64,000 nt of DNA. Origin: Neorhizobium galegae (GTDB lineage Bacteria; Pseudomonadota; Alphaproteobacteria; Rhizobiales; Rhizobiaceae). The translations under genes and the position numbers were made by a program. Positions 1 through 8,615 of the stretch are shown one piece after another; positions within the stretch are counted from its first letter, which is position 1; every line of letters starts with the position of its first letter. Under the pieces are notes generated by a model. The model did not search any database and had not been told where the DNA came from. It worked only from the letters and a program-made list of their open reading frames with translations. The stretch covers positions 1 through 64,000 of the forward strand of contig NZ_JAGIPG010000007.1 in NCBI RefSeq assembly GCF_017877055.1, read 5' to 3'.

Positions 1-94
1 AGATCTCCACCCCATCGAAACCCGCCCTGGCAATCGCTTCCAGCTTCTCCGGCAGGTCCCCGCTGATCGAAACCGTGGCTATCGACGTCTTCAT
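1..94 (-). CDS. 3-dehydroshikimate dehydratase-like TIM-barrel protein, N-terminal fragment
   Basis: Only the first 31 codons lie in the window; the gene continues past base 1. The visible start (MKTSIATVSISGDLPEKLEA, then IARAGFDGVEI) is the beta1-alpha1 opening of AP-endonuclease-fold sugar isomerase/dehydratase proteins, and closely resembles the opening of QuiC-type 3-dehydroshikimate dehydratases, often fused to a 4-hydroxyphenylpyruvate dioxygenase-like domain. The family converts 3-dehydroshikimate to protocatechuate. An AGGAG ribosome site precedes the ATG. It is last in a minus-strand operon that also encodes a shikimate dehydrogenase and an ABC importer, which supports the pathway call. 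The catalytic residues lie outside the window, so another isomerase of the same fold is possible. Confidence 0.62.
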   Translation of the reverse strand, partial: MKTSIATVSISGDLPEKLEAIARAGFDGVEI

Positions 95-128
95 GGCGAT
101 CTCCTGTAACCTATGGATGCTTGCCTGC

Positions 129-1115
129 TCAGGAAAATGCGGTGACGTCGTGGGGCACGTAAGGCGCCTCAAGCGCGGCGATCTCTTCCAACGTCAGCGT
201 CAGATCGAGCGCGTTCAGCGCGTCGTCGAGGTGGAGCAGCTTCGTGGCGCCGACGATTGGCGCCACCACCGGCTGCTTCTGGAGGACCCAGGCAAGGGCG
301 ACCTGCGCATAGGGCAATCCCCGCTTTTCCGCGACGGAACCAACCGCTTCGATCACCTTCCGGTCGGCCTCGATCGTCGCCTTGAAAAGGCCGTGACCGT
401 AGCTGTCTTGCTCGTCTCGCGCCGAGGCGGGTACGGTGCTCGGCGCCCTTGACAGACGCCCGCGTGCCAACGGGCTCCATGGCAGAACGCCGATCGCCTG
501 ATCCTGGCAGAGCGGCAGCATTTCGCGCTCTTCCTCGCGATAAAGCAGATTGAGCTGGTTCTGCATGGTCGCGAAGGGTGTCCACCCATTTATCTTCGCA
601 ACATAAAGCGCCTTGCTGAATTGCCAGGCAAACATCGACGATCCGCCGATATATCTGGCCTTCCCCGCCTTGACGACGTCATGCAGCGCTTCCATCGTCT
701 CTTCTATCGGCGTGTTATAGTCCCAGCGGTGGGTTTGATACAGGTCGATATAGTCGGTACCGAGACGCTTCAGGCTGGCATCGACTTCGGCCATGATCGA
801 TTTTCGCGAAAGCCCGGTCCCATTAGGCCCAGCCCGCATCGGTAATCCGACCTTGGTCGCGATAACCACATCTTCCCGACGTGCGAACTCCTTGATCGCG
901 CGACCCAGTATCTCTTCGCTCGCGCCCAGCGAATAGGTGTTTGCCGTATCGAAGAAGTTGATCCCCGCTTCCAGTGCTTTCTTTATGAAGGGCAGGGAAT
1001 CGCCCTCTGACAGAGACCATGTCTGCGGTCCCTTTCCAGGCGTCCCGTATGCAAGGCATCCAAGGCAAAGCCTTGAAACCTGAAGGCCGGTATTTCCCAA
1101 ACGAGTATACTGCAT
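129..1115 (-). CDS. Aldo/keto reductase (328 aa)
   Basis: NADPH-dependent oxidoreductase of the AKR superfamily, YajO/Gpr-like subgroup, cytoplasmic. The family tetrad is visible: Asp in FFDTANTYSLGASEE, Tyr of the same segment, Lys in VVIATKVGLPM and His in DLYQTHRWD. The C-terminal VALAWVLQKQPVVAPIVGAT segment is the usual cofactor phosphate-binding region. I start at the ATG before QYTRLGNTGLQVS, the canonical N-terminus, with AAGG upstream; an in-frame extension to 1256 has no family support. It sits between the ABC ATPase and the dehydratase of the shikimate-type operon, so the substrate may be a related cyclic polyol or ketone; that is inference. Confidence 0.85.
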   Translation of the reverse strand: MQYTRLGNTGLQVSRLCLGCLAYGTPGKGPQTWSLSEGDSLPFIKKALEAGINFFDTANTYSLGASEEILGRAIKEFARREDVVIATKVGLPMRAGPNGTGLSRKSIMAEVDASLKRLGTDYIDLYQTHRWDYNTPIEETMEALHDVVKAGKARYIGGSSMFAWQFSKALYVAKINGWTPFATMQNQLNLLYREEEREMLPLCQDQAIGVLPWSPLARGRLSRAPSTVPASARDEQDSYGHGLFKATIEADRKVIEAVGSVAEKRGLPYAQVALAWVLQKQPVVAPIVGATKLLHLDDALNALDLTLTLEEIAALEAPYVPHDVTAFS

Positions 1116-1252
1116 TTTCAAACCTTTTTCAGCCTTGCCCGAGATCACAGGTCGAGTTCTTTCATCAGCGATGCTGCGGCGCGTACGGAAAAGACCCTGT
1201 CTAGACGGTTGCTGGAATTTGCAAAAAGGGACACCGCACCTTGTCCCAATGC

Positions 1253-2044
1253 TCAATGGTTCAGGATCTGGCCGAGAAAATTGCGGGTGCGCTCGTTTTT
1301 TGGCTGCGAGAAGAATTCTTGCGGCTTCGCCATTTCGATGATCTCACCGGTATCCATAAAAATGACGCGGTCTGCGACCTGACGGGCGAAGCCCATTTCG
1401 TGGGTAACACAGAGCATGGTCATGCCTTCCTGGGCGAGGCTGATCATCGTATCGAGCACCTCCTTGACCATTTCGGGATCGAGTGCCGATGTCGGCTCGT
1501 CAAACAGCATGATCTTGGGCGTCATGCACAAGGCTCGCGCGATCGCGACGCGTTGTTGCTGGCCACCCGAAAGCTGGGCCGGGTATTTGTTCGCCTGCTC
1601 GGGAATGCGCACACGCTCCAGATATTTCATGGCGATGATTTCGGCATCCTTCTTCGAAGTACCGCGAACCCGCATAGGCGCCAGCATGCAATTCTGAAGT
1701 ACCGTCAGATGCGGGAACAGATTGAACTGCTGAAACACCATGCCCACTTCGGCGCGCACCGCGTTGACGTTTCTCATGCTCTCCCCGAGCGAAATGCCAT
1801 CCACGACAATGCTGCCGGACTCGAACTGTTCGATACGGTTGATGCAGCGGATTATCGTTGACTTGCCGGAACCGGATGGTCCGCAGACCACGATACGCTC
1901 GCCTTTGCGCACGTCGAGATTGATGTTCTTGAGCGCATGGAAGGCGCCGTAATATTTCTGAAGGCTGCTGATCCGAATGATCGGATCCTGGCCTGTTGTA
2001 CCGGTATCCGCAGCATGGATATGCTGCTGTGTCGTCGTGGTCAT
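1253..2044 (-). CDS. Polar amino acid-type ABC transporter ATPase
   Basis: ATPase subunit (263 aa) of a HisP/GlnQ-class importer, cytoplasmic face of the membrane. Walker A GPSGSGKST, Q-loop VFQQFNLFPHLTV, signature LSGGQQQR, Walker B IMLFDEPTSALDP and the switch His in VTHEMGFA are all present, so it should be active. The start at 2044 (MTTTTQQHIH) has an AGGAG site about 6 nt upstream; the upstream extension overlaps the binding-protein gene and has no family match. It follows the binding protein by 52 bp and two permeases in the same operon. HisP-class machinery next to shikimate enzymes suggests uptake of a small hydroxy-acid such as quinate or shikimate rather than an amino acid; that is inference. 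Confidence 0.93.
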   Translation of the reverse strand: MTTTTQQHIHAADTGTTGQDPIIRISSLQKYYGAFHALKNINLDVRKGERIVVCGPSGSGKSTIIRCINRIEQFESGSIVVDGISLGESMRNVNAVRAEVGMVFQQFNLFPHLTVLQNCMLAPMRVRGTSKKDAEIIAMKYLERVRIPEQANKYPAQLSGGQQQRVAIARALCMTPKIMLFDEPTSALDPEMVKEVLDTMISLAQEGMTMLCVTHEMGFARQVADRVIFMDTGEIIEMAKPQEFFSQPKNERTRNFLGQILNH

Positions 2045-2096
2045 GGTCGCTCCTGCCGAAGGTCCGGACCGCCCGAAGCCGGTCCGGTTCTGTGAC

Positions 2097-2960
2097 TTAC
2101 TTGGTGATATCGACAGGAAGCGGCGCATCCCCCTCTCCCGTCGTCGGGAGCTTGGCGCTAATGTCTTTGCCGATCCACTGCTTGTAGAGCTTGGGCAGCT
2201 CGCCGTTCTCGATCTGCTTGCCGATGAACGTGTTCAGGTACTCGGCGAACTCACGAGAGTCCTGGCGAACGGCAGCGCCATTGAAGACGCGGTTGAGGAC
2301 GAATTTCTGCTGGAACTTGCCGGCACCGGTGACCTTTTCGATATTGCCCATCTGGGTGAAGGCCGCGCCGATGATATCGACCTGTCCGGAGATCAGCGCC
2401 TGGACAGTGGACGCGTCGTCATCGAAACGCTGGATCGTCGCACCGGAATTGGCGGCAGTGATTGCCTTATCCTGCGGCGTGCCGCGCGGAACGCCGACGC
2501 GGGCACCCTTCAGATCGGCCCACCCGCTCGCCTTCAGATCGGCTTTGCCGATGAAGACGTTGTCGTTGTTTGCGTAAGGGCGGGAGAAGAGAACGACCTT
2601 TTGGCGGTCCGGGAAGATGCCCATGACGGCTGCAAGGAGATCGACCTGGCCGGTCTGCAGAGTTGCGATGCGGTTCGCGGGCGTTACCGGCACGAATTCG
2701 ACCTCGACACCGAGATCCTTTGCAACCGAACGGACGAACTCAACGTCGAAGCCGGTGAGTTTGCCGGTTTCGTCGGTATAACCCCACGGAACCTGGGCAA
2801 CCTGGACGCCGGCCTTCAAAACCTTGCGTTCCTTGATTTCTTTGACGGTCTGCGCTGCAGTCGTATCCGCAAGCAACGGCAGCGCCATCAGGCCGCCGAT
2901 GGCGGCGATGAGAATGCGGCGGCCGATCTTGCTCGAGCGCGCGTTGACGATATTTTTCAT
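2097..2960 (-). CDS. Periplasmic solute-binding protein, amino acid ABC family (SBP family 3)
   Basis: A 287-aa exported protein. The N-terminus has a basic region, a hydrophobic stretch (ILIAAIGGLMALPLLA) and a likely cleavage after AAQ near residue 36. The mature part begins VKEIKERKVLKAGVQVAQVPWG and carries the family 3 pattern GFDVEFVRSVAKDLG with an arginine-containing VTPANRIATLQTGQVDLL motif that normally grips a ligand carboxylate. It delivers ligand to the two permeases encoded just upstream in transcription order (45 bp gap). The ligand cannot be read from sequence; the operon context points to a carboxylated cyclic compound such as shikimate or quinate. Confidence 0.9.
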   Translation of the reverse strand: MKNIVNARSSKIGRRILIAAIGGLMALPLLADTTAAQTVKEIKERKVLKAGVQVAQVPWGYTDETGKLTGFDVEFVRSVAKDLGVEVEFVPVTPANRIATLQTGQVDLLAAVMGIFPDRQKVVLFSRPYANNDNVFIGKADLKASGWADLKGARVGVPRGTPQDKAITAANSGATIQRFDDDASTVQALISGQVDIIGAAFTQMGNIEKVTGAGKFQQKFVLNRVFNGAAVRQDSREFAEYLNTFIGKQIENGELPKLYKQWIGKDISAKLPTTGEGDAPLPVDITK

Positions 2961-3005
2961 GCTGTTTCCTCCTCAAGAAGCGGCTTCCTGCCGCGGTTAA
3001 ACATT

Positions 3006-3656
3006 TCAAGTTTTCAGGGAGAAGCGGCGCTCAAAGTAGGCGCTCGCTCTGGAGAGCGGGAAGCAAATGGCAAAGTAGAAGGCGCCGGCCAGACCGTAGG
3101 CGATCAGCGGCTTGTAGGTCGTGCTCGCAACGATCTGTGCACTGCGGGACAACTCGACAAAGCCGATGATCGCCGCCAGCGACGTGCCCTTGATGAGCTG
3201 GACCAGAAAGCCGACGGTCGGCGCGAAGGACAGCTTGATGGCCTGCGGCAAAACGACATCGCGCATCCGATCGATATAACCAAGACCGAGCGCCGAAGCC
3301 GCTTCGCTCTGGCCTTTCGGAACGGCCTGGATACCGCCGCGCCAGATTTCCCCCAGAAAAGCGCTGGCATGGAAGGTCAGGCCGATGGCAACCGCCGTCC
3401 ACGCACTGACATGGAAGCCGAAGACCGGCAGGCCGTAGTAGACCAGGAACAACTGCATGAGCATCGGCGTGCCCTGGAAAAAATCGATATAGGCAGCGGT
3501 GGCTACCCGGAGCCATTTCCAGGGCGAAGTGCGCGCCAGTGCGACGAGCGTGCCGAATGTTCCTCCGCCAATGAAGGCGACGACCGAGAGCGCGAGCGTC
3601 GTCCACATGCCTTGGAGGATGGTGAGAACTTCCAGTAAACCGAAATCACGGATCAT
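3006..3656 (-). CDS. ABC transporter permease, HisM/ArtQ family
   Basis: Inner-membrane permease of 216 aa with about five predicted helices. The EAA coupling motif is clear (QSEAASALGLGYIDRMRDVVLPQAIKLS region), and the N-terminal TM followed by TPMLMQLFLVYYGLP is typical of the polar amino acid permease family. Start ATG at 3656 is preceded by an AGG-containing sequence. It lies 10 bp after the partner permease and 45 bp before the binding protein. It pairs with the neighbouring permease (a heterodimer like HisQM). Confidence 0.92.
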   Translation of the reverse strand: MIRDFGLLEVLTILQGMWTTLALSVVAFIGGGTFGTLVALARTSPWKWLRVATAAYIDFFQGTPMLMQLFLVYYGLPVFGFHVSAWTAVAIGLTFHASAFLGEIWRGGIQAVPKGQSEAASALGLGYIDRMRDVVLPQAIKLSFAPTVGFLVQLIKGTSLAAIIGFVELSRSAQIVASTTYKPLIAYGLAGAFYFAICFPLSRASAYFERRFSLKT

Positions 3657-3666
3657 CCTGTCAGCC

Positions 3667-4335
3667 TCACTTGATCGGATAAGAGAAGAACACGCGATCG
3701 ATCCCCTTAAAAATAAAGGAGAAAATCGTCGAAAGCGCGAAATAGAGAAGGGTGGCGACGATATAGATCTCGAAGCTGCGAAACAGATCGCTATCGAGGA
3801 GCTGCGCGGTGGAGGTCAGCTCCTCGGCGGAGATCGATGATACGATACTCGTCGTCAGCAAGGCCAGCACGAACTGGCCGGACAATGCCGGATAGATGAC
3901 CCGCAAAGCGGGTTTCAGAATGATATAGCGGAAGACTTGCAGAGGTTTCAGGCCGAGTGCCGCACCCGCCTCAAACTGCCCGCGCGGGATCGCGTCCACG
4001 CCGCCGCGGATGATTTCCGCCGAGAAGGCTCCGCAATTCAAGCTGAGCGCAAGGAAGGCGGCCGTCCAGGGCGTAAAGCTGATGCCGACCGTCGGCAATC
4101 CGAAGAAGATGAAGAAAACCTGCACGAGAAACGGCGTATTCCGGATGATCTCGATATAGGTGAGCGCGATGGCACGCAAAAACATCAGGCCGCTTCTACG
4201 CGCCACCACCGTGATGATACCGATGATGAAGCCACAGATGACGGCGGTTGCTGCCAGCCAGAGTGTCAGCAGGCAAGCATGCAGCAATTGCGGCCAATAG
4301 GGCAGGAGAACCCCGAAATCGAACTTGTAGCTCAC
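3667..4335 (-). CDS. ABC transporter permease, HisQ/GlnP family (GTG start)
   Basis: Second membrane subunit of the same importer, 222 aa. It shows the motif NTPFLVQVFFIFFGLP and an EAA loop (QFEAGAALGLKPLQVFRYIILKPALR region). The start is a GTG at 4335, whose last bases form a GTGA overlap with the stop of the shikimate dehydrogenase gene, and GGAGG lies about 9 nt upstream. This gives translational coupling between the dehydrogenase and the transporter, the strongest in-sequence argument that the transporter serves the shikimate-type pathway. The long in-frame extension upstream of the GTG is out-of-frame shadow of the dehydrogenase. Confidence 0.91.
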   Translation of the reverse strand: MSYKFDFGVLLPYWPQLLHACLLTLWLAATAVICGFIIGIITVVARRSGLMFLRAIALTYIEIIRNTPFLVQVFFIFFGLPTVGISFTPWTAAFLALSLNCGAFSAEIIRGGVDAIPRGQFEAGAALGLKPLQVFRYIILKPALRVIYPALSGQFVLALLTTSIVSSISAEELTSTAQLLDSDLFRSFEIYIVATLLYFALSTIFSFIFKGIDRVFFSYPIK

Positions 4336-5198
4336 GGCTGAAAACCTCCGGAAGACACGGCTTCGCTGGAATTGCCGGCGGCGTCTGTGTCGGGAATGCG
4401 GAAAAACTGTCGGTATAGGTCGATCTGCGGTGCCAACATCGCAAAACCGGCCTGGGTTTTGAATCCGCGCGCCCTTGCCTCGCGCAATAGGCGTGTCTCG
4501 GCTGGCTTCATGATGATTTCCGCCACGACCGCATTCGGGTTCAACCCCTCGAGCGTGAATGGCAACGGGTCCTCCTCGCCAAGCCCCATCGGTGTCGCAT
4601 TGATGACGATATCGACCTCCAGATGCCGGCCGGCAGCCACCGCGATCGCCCGTCCCGGCCAGTGTCGCTCCAGACGCGCGCATAATTGTTCGCATCGCGG
4701 CTGCGACACGTCGGAAATCCGCACCTGCTCCGCTCCCGCATCGAGCAGCGCCGCGGCGATCGATGAACCGGCGCCACCCGCGCCATAGACCGCAACCGTT
4801 TTCCCGCCGATTGCGTGCCCGACATTTTTCATGCCCGTCACGAACCCGATCCCGTCGAAATTTTCCGTCGACCAGGATCCGTCGGCATTGCGGCGCAGCG
4901 CATTGGCACAACCTGCGGCCTCCGCCACCGCACCGATATGATTGGCATGGGACAGAAGCTCGAATTTATGGGGAATGGTGGCGAGAAAGCCGCCGACATT
5001 GCCGGCAGACTTCAGCGCGCGGATCAGCGCCGGCGCATCGTCGCTGGAAACCTGCATCGGAACCATGAGCGAATTGCTGCCCGCTTTCGCGAAGACCGCA
5101 TTCATCAATTGCGGCGCCTGAACCTGCGTGACAGGATCTCCGATAATGACGAAGACCTGCGTTCTGCCATCGGGAGTGTCAATCATATTGCGCGTCAT
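4332..5198 (-). CDS. Shikimate (quinate/shikimate) dehydrogenase family protein
   Basis: A 288-aa NAD(P)-dependent dehydrogenase. N-terminal substrate domain: the family's S-x-S site is altered (VTQVQAPQLMN where AroE has SLSP), while TIPHK (catalytic Lys) and the NFDGIGFV Asp are present. Rossmann domain: VAVYGAGGAGSSIAAALL near residues 137-154, followed by VINATPMGLG. The change from the SxS pattern and the operon context (dehydratase, importer) favour a catabolic quinate/shikimate-type enzyme over biosynthetic AroE. ATG at 5198 has GGGAGG upstream. The gene lies directly behind a decayed sugar-isomerase remnant. Confidence 0.85.
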   Translation of the reverse strand: MTRNMIDTPDGRTQVFVIIGDPVTQVQAPQLMNAVFAKAGSNSLMVPMQVSSDDAPALIRALKSAGNVGGFLATIPHKFELLSHANHIGAVAEAAGCANALRRNADGSWSTENFDGIGFVTGMKNVGHAIGGKTVAVYGAGGAGSSIAAALLDAGAEQVRISDVSQPRCEQLCARLERHWPGRAIAVAAGRHLEVDIVINATPMGLGEEDPLPFTLEGLNPNAVVAEIIMKPAETRLLREARARGFKTQAGFAMLAPQIDLYRQFFRIPDTDAAGNSSEAVSSGGFQP

Positions 5199-5204
5199 GA
5201 AGAG

Positions 5205-5430
5205 ACCCTCCCCTCGGATGCCCCCAGGCCGAAACGCAGTCCATACCGCTTGTGGACAATCTTTCGCGCGGGAGCAGCAGGATCGCGAGGCAGGAAACTT
5301 TCCGTACCGGCAAGCTTTGCCTTGTCGAAAAGTTCCCCTTGGTGAGCCGCGTTGCCAGGTCGGTCTCCAAGCTTGCGTAAATCTCGCCAAAGAAGCGATG
5401 GTAGCAATATGAATTGATTCCAATCTTCAT
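5205..5430 (-). pseudogene. Decayed N-terminal remnant of a sugar phosphate isomerase/epimerase-like gene
   Basis: The reading from 5430 begins MKIGINSYCYHRFFGEIYAS, a typical start of TIM-barrel sugar isomerase/epimerase proteins, and stays plausible through TDLATRLT. Homology then moves to a second frame (ELFDKAKLAG...) and returns to the first (GMDCVSAWGHP, the family's AWGHPxG segment) before stopping at the shikimate dehydrogenase start region. At least two frameshifts are needed and everything beyond about residue 85 is gone. I read it as a dead, truncated first gene of the shikimate operon, left as a 5' leader. The alternative is a short unknown ORF, which I find less likely. Confidence 0.6.
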
Positions 5431-5537
5431 CAGACGCCCTCCGTTCTTTTGGCTTCGGTTGCGGATACTCATTTCATTCGCCATGGATCGATTGAGGGAG
5501 GGTGACTTCCATCCTGCCCCGATCCCGAATTCCCCAA

Positions 5538-7067
5538 TCAGTCGGTAAACAGACCTCGATCCATCAGGACCGGCGGCTTCGGTATCAGGGGCGTGAAATC
5601 CATCCGGTCGAGAATATCCTGCTGGACATCGATGCCCGGAGCGACTTCCTTGAGGATCAGGCCATCCTCAGCCAATTCGAACACGGCACGCTCGGTCACG
5701 AACACGGCGGAATGGCCACGTTTCAAAGCCTGCCGGCCCGAATAGGTAATCTGCTCCACCGATTGAACGAGCTTCCGGACGTCGCCCGCGCGTTTGATGT
5801 TCACGCCGGCCGGCGAGATGTCGATCGCCGATCCCTTGGTATCGAACGTACCGCAAAAAACGACGCGCTTGGCATTCTGGGCAATATCCATGAAGCCGCC
5901 CGGCCCGACCGTCAGCCCCCCAAGTTTCGACACGTTAACATTGCCGATCGCGTCGAGTTCACCGAAGCCGAGGAAGGCCAGATCCAGTCCGCCGCCTGCG
6001 TAGAAATCGAATTGCGACGGACCATCGATCATCGCGGACGGGCTGCGGGCAAAGCCGAACAGCAGGCCGACCAGCAGCGAACCGCCATAGGTTCCGTGCT
6101 CGATCGTCTGGTAATAACGTCCGACTTCGCCCCGGTCGGAAACCATCTTGGCGACGCCTTCGCCGATCCCGACTCCGAAATTGATGACCGCTCCGTCCTT
6201 CAGTTCCTTATGGGCGCGGCGAGCGATCAAGCTGCGAATGTTCAACGGCTCCGGCGGATCGAGCGTGATCGGACCCCGTCTCTCGCCGGACAAGGTGGGA
6301 TCGTAAGGCAGGTCGTAGCTCGGACGCTGATCGGGATCGACCACGACGGCATCGACGATGGCGCCCGGCACCCGCACCGAACGCGCCGGCAGCGAATTCG
6401 GGTCGACCGCCGTGCGCACTTGAGCGATCACGATCCCGCCAGAATTATGCGCGGCGAGCGCCGCCGCATAGATATCGAGATTGGCGGCCTCCTGATCGAG
6501 GCTGATATTGCCCTCCGCATCCCCGAACGAGCCGCGGATAATGGCCACGTTGATCGGGAAGGACTTATACCAGAGTAGCTCTTTGCCGCCGATATTGGTG
6601 ACTTCGACAAGATCCTCTTTGGCCGACTTGTTCATTTTGCCGCCATGCTGGCGCGGATCGACAAAGGTTCCGAGGCCGACATGGGTGAAAAGGCCCGGAC
6701 GACCGCCGCCGATCTCACGATAGAGCTGCATGACGCAACCGCTTGGCAGGACATAGGCTTCGATCTTCTCGTCGCGTGCCATCTCCTGCATCTTCGGAGA
6801 CCAGACCCAGTGACCGCCGATGACCCGCTTGACCAGACCTTCGTGGGCGAAGTGGTTCATGCCTTCCTGTTTCTTGTCGCCGATGCCGAGCGCGTGCACG
6901 ACCGTCAGATTGCGCGGCGTGCTCGTTTCCAGAAAACGGCGCGACACGGCTCGGAAGGTATGGGTCGCTTCCATCAGGCCGCCGCCGCCACCGATCAGGG
7001 CGACCGTATCGCCATCCTTGATGAGCTTCACTGCCTCATCGGCCGTCATGAACTTGTTGCGGCTCAT
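5538..7067 (-). CDS. Acetate/3-ketoacid CoA-transferase family protein (propionate CoA-transferase type)
   Basis: A 509-aa fused alpha-beta CoA-transferase, family I. The N-terminal half has the glycine-rich DGDTVALIGGGGG loop, the middle FGVGIGEGVAK, and the C-terminal half has TIEHGTYGG, whose Glu is the likely thioester-forming residue, then GGLTVGPGGFMDIAQNAKRV. It transfers CoA between short carboxylic acids. The start overlaps the stop of the upstream hydratase gene by ATGA (7064-7067), so the two are translationally coupled. Together with a zinc alcohol dehydrogenase and a hot-dog hydratase it should handle a short-chain oxo- or hydroxy-acid; the exact acid is unknown. Confidence 0.88.
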   Translation of the reverse strand: MSRNKFMTADEAVKLIKDGDTVALIGGGGGLMEATHTFRAVSRRFLETSTPRNLTVVHALGIGDKKQEGMNHFAHEGLVKRVIGGHWVWSPKMQEMARDEKIEAYVLPSGCVMQLYREIGGGRPGLFTHVGLGTFVDPRQHGGKMNKSAKEDLVEVTNIGGKELLWYKSFPINVAIIRGSFGDAEGNISLDQEAANLDIYAAALAAHNSGGIVIAQVRTAVDPNSLPARSVRVPGAIVDAVVVDPDQRPSYDLPYDPTLSGERRGPITLDPPEPLNIRSLIARRAHKELKDGAVINFGVGIGEGVAKMVSDRGEVGRYYQTIEHGTYGGSLLVGLLFGFARSPSAMIDGPSQFDFYAGGGLDLAFLGFGELDAIGNVNVSKLGGLTVGPGGFMDIAQNAKRVVFCGTFDTKGSAIDISPAGVNIKRAGDVRKLVQSVEQITYSGRQALKRGHSAVFVTERAVFELAEDGLILKEVAPGIDVQQDILDRMDFTPLIPKPPVLMDRGLFTD

Positions 7068-7534
7068 GCGGGCGCTCCTGCGCCTTCACCGATCGGCCGG
7101 CGCGGCACCATCAGTCCATGTTCGCCTGTCTGAACCACCTCGTCGCGCTGGTTGACGAGGTCGATCGCCATAACGATGATCCCCATTCCCGGCTTGCTCT
7201 TGGACGAACGCGTTTCCTTGATGCGAATACGTGCCTGAAGAGTGTCGCCGATGCGGATCGGCTGCTTGAAGGCCCAGGACCAGCTCAATGCGATCCCGTC
7301 CCGAAAAGTCGCCGACTGAACCTTGAGGCCATCGGTTAGCGAGAGCCCCATCAGACCGTGGGCGATCCGCCCGCCGAACTCGGTCGTCTGGGCATAGACG
7401 TTGTCCATATGGATCGGCGAAAAATCGCCCGCGACGCCGGCATAGGCCAGTATATGCCCTTCGGTCACTGTTACGCGCGGCGTCAGCTTTTCGTCACCGA
7501 CATTGAAATCGTCAAAATAACTTCCGGGAAGCAT
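7064..7534 (-). CDS. MaoC-family (hot-dog) dehydratase
   Basis: A 156-aa hydratase/dehydratase with the family's catalytic Asp and His in AGVAGDFSPIHMDN, followed by GGRIAHGLMG. Such enzymes hydrate trans-enoyl-CoA or dehydrate hydroxyacyl-CoA. Two in-frame ATGs (7543 and 7534) are possible; GGAGG lies directly against the first but 9 nt before the second, so I chose 7534. It is the middle gene of an alcohol dehydrogenase / hydratase / CoA-transferase operon (28 bp after the dehydrogenase, 4-base overlap with the transferase). Confidence 0.88.
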   Translation of the reverse strand: MLPGSYFDDFNVGDEKLTPRVTVTEGHILAYAGVAGDFSPIHMDNVYAQTTEFGGRIAHGLMGLSLTDGLKVQSATFRDGIALSWSWAFKQPIRIGDTLQARIRIKETRSSKSKPGMGIIVMAIDLVNQRDEVVQTGEHGLMVPRRPIGEGAGAPA

Positions 7535-7562
7535 GGCTTCCATCCTCCGGCTATGGGTAATT

Positions 7563-8591
7563 CTAAGGAACGAGAAGAATGCGGCCGACCGCACCTCGCT
7601 TGTGCAACTGACGGTGTGCTTCGGCAGCCTCCGCCAGCGGCATTCGCCGCCAGATTTCGGGCTTGATGCCGTTGGCATGCATGAAGTCGAGGATCTCCCG
7701 AAGCTCGCCCCGCGAGGCGCTTTGCACGCCCTCGATGCGCAACTCCTTGATGATCAGAAGGCCAAGATTGACGGAGACAGGCGTGCCATGCAGTTCGCCG
7801 ATCACCGCGCAGCGGCCACCCGGAGCGAGGCTGCGGAGCGTGCCGGCAAATGTCGGCGACCCCGTCAGTTCGACAACCAGATCCACGCCTCGCCCGTCGG
7901 TCAGAGCGCGAACGTCCTCGCCGAAGTTCCCATCGGGGCTAACCACGACATCGCTGGCGCCCTTTTCCTTCAGGAGCTGAACCTTGCCTGGACTGCCGGT
8001 AATCGCAATCGCGCGGCCCCCCAGTGCATTGACGATCTGAATGGCCGCAAGCCCCAGGCCGCCGCTGGCGCCAGTGATGACGACAGCGTGACCCGGCTGG
8101 ATATCACCGATCTTGCGGATGGCCTTGTAGGGTGGGCCATAGACGCAGGCGGCGAAACACACTTCTTCCATGGCCATTCCGTCGGGCAGTCGCACGAGAT
8201 TGGCAGCATCTAGAACAGCATATTCAGCATAACCGCCGTCCCGCGTCTGGCCGATATCACCCTTGGTGAAACGGCAAAGCGAAGGACGGCCGCGCAAACA
8301 ATCGGCGCATTCGCCACAAGCTTGGAAGTTGAAGACGGTGACCCGGTCACCAGCCGCGAACCCATTCACGCCCAGACCGGTCGCCACGACTTCCCCAGCC
8401 AGCTCATGCCCGAGAACGCGCGGCAAGCTGACTCTGGAACGCATTCCGGATCGTAGAATCAAGTCGAGGTGGCATACGCCGCAGCAGGCGATTTTGACCA
8501 GAACCTCACCTTGCCCCATGGATGGCAACGCAATTTCTTCGCAGATAAGTGTTTCCGGCCCGCCAAAGGCGCGCAATTTAATAGCTTTCAA
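7563..8591 (-). CDS. Zinc-dependent alcohol dehydrogenase (TTG start)
   Basis: Medium-chain dehydrogenase/reductase of 342 aa. Catalytic zinc ligands appear in CGVCHLDL and GHELAGEV; the structural zinc lobe is CGECADCLRGRPSLC. The Rossmann motif is VVITGASGGLGLAAIQI. No ATG fits: translation probably begins at a TTG at 8591 (LKAIKLRAFGGPE), with a strong GGGGAGGAG site a few bases upstream; in-frame upstream starts would run through the operator region. First gene of the operon, divergent from an IclR regulator, so it is probably under IclR control. Confidence 0.88.
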   Translation of the reverse strand: MKAIKLRAFGGPETLICEEIALPSMGQGEVLVKIACCGVCHLDLILRSGMRSRVSLPRVLGHELAGEVVATGLGVNGFAAGDRVTVFNFQACGECADCLRGRPSLCRFTKGDIGQTRDGGYAEYAVLDAANLVRLPDGMAMEEVCFAACVYGPPYKAIRKIGDIQPGHAVVITGASGGLGLAAIQIVNALGGRAIAITGSPGKVQLLKEKGASDVVVSPDGNFGEDVRALTDGRGVDLVVELTGSPTFAGTLRSLAPGGRCAVIGELHGTPVSVNLGLLIIKELRIEGVQSASRGELREILDFMHANGIKPEIWRRMPLAEAAEAHRQLHKRGAVGRILLVP

Positions 8592-8615
8592 GCGCTCCTC
8601 CCCGTGACGCCTTTC

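Noticed and set aside
1977..3638. Long open frame on the plus strand (553 codons) across the binding-protein and permease genes
   Set aside because: It is antisense to two well-supported genes, its composition is charged and repetitive like mirror frames in GC-rich DNA, and it matches no family.
5410..5422. TGAATTGATTCCA, similar to the IclR-type site TGGAACTGATTCCA
   Set aside because: It lies inside the decayed isomerase coding remnant and lacks the left half of the palindrome; likely chance.
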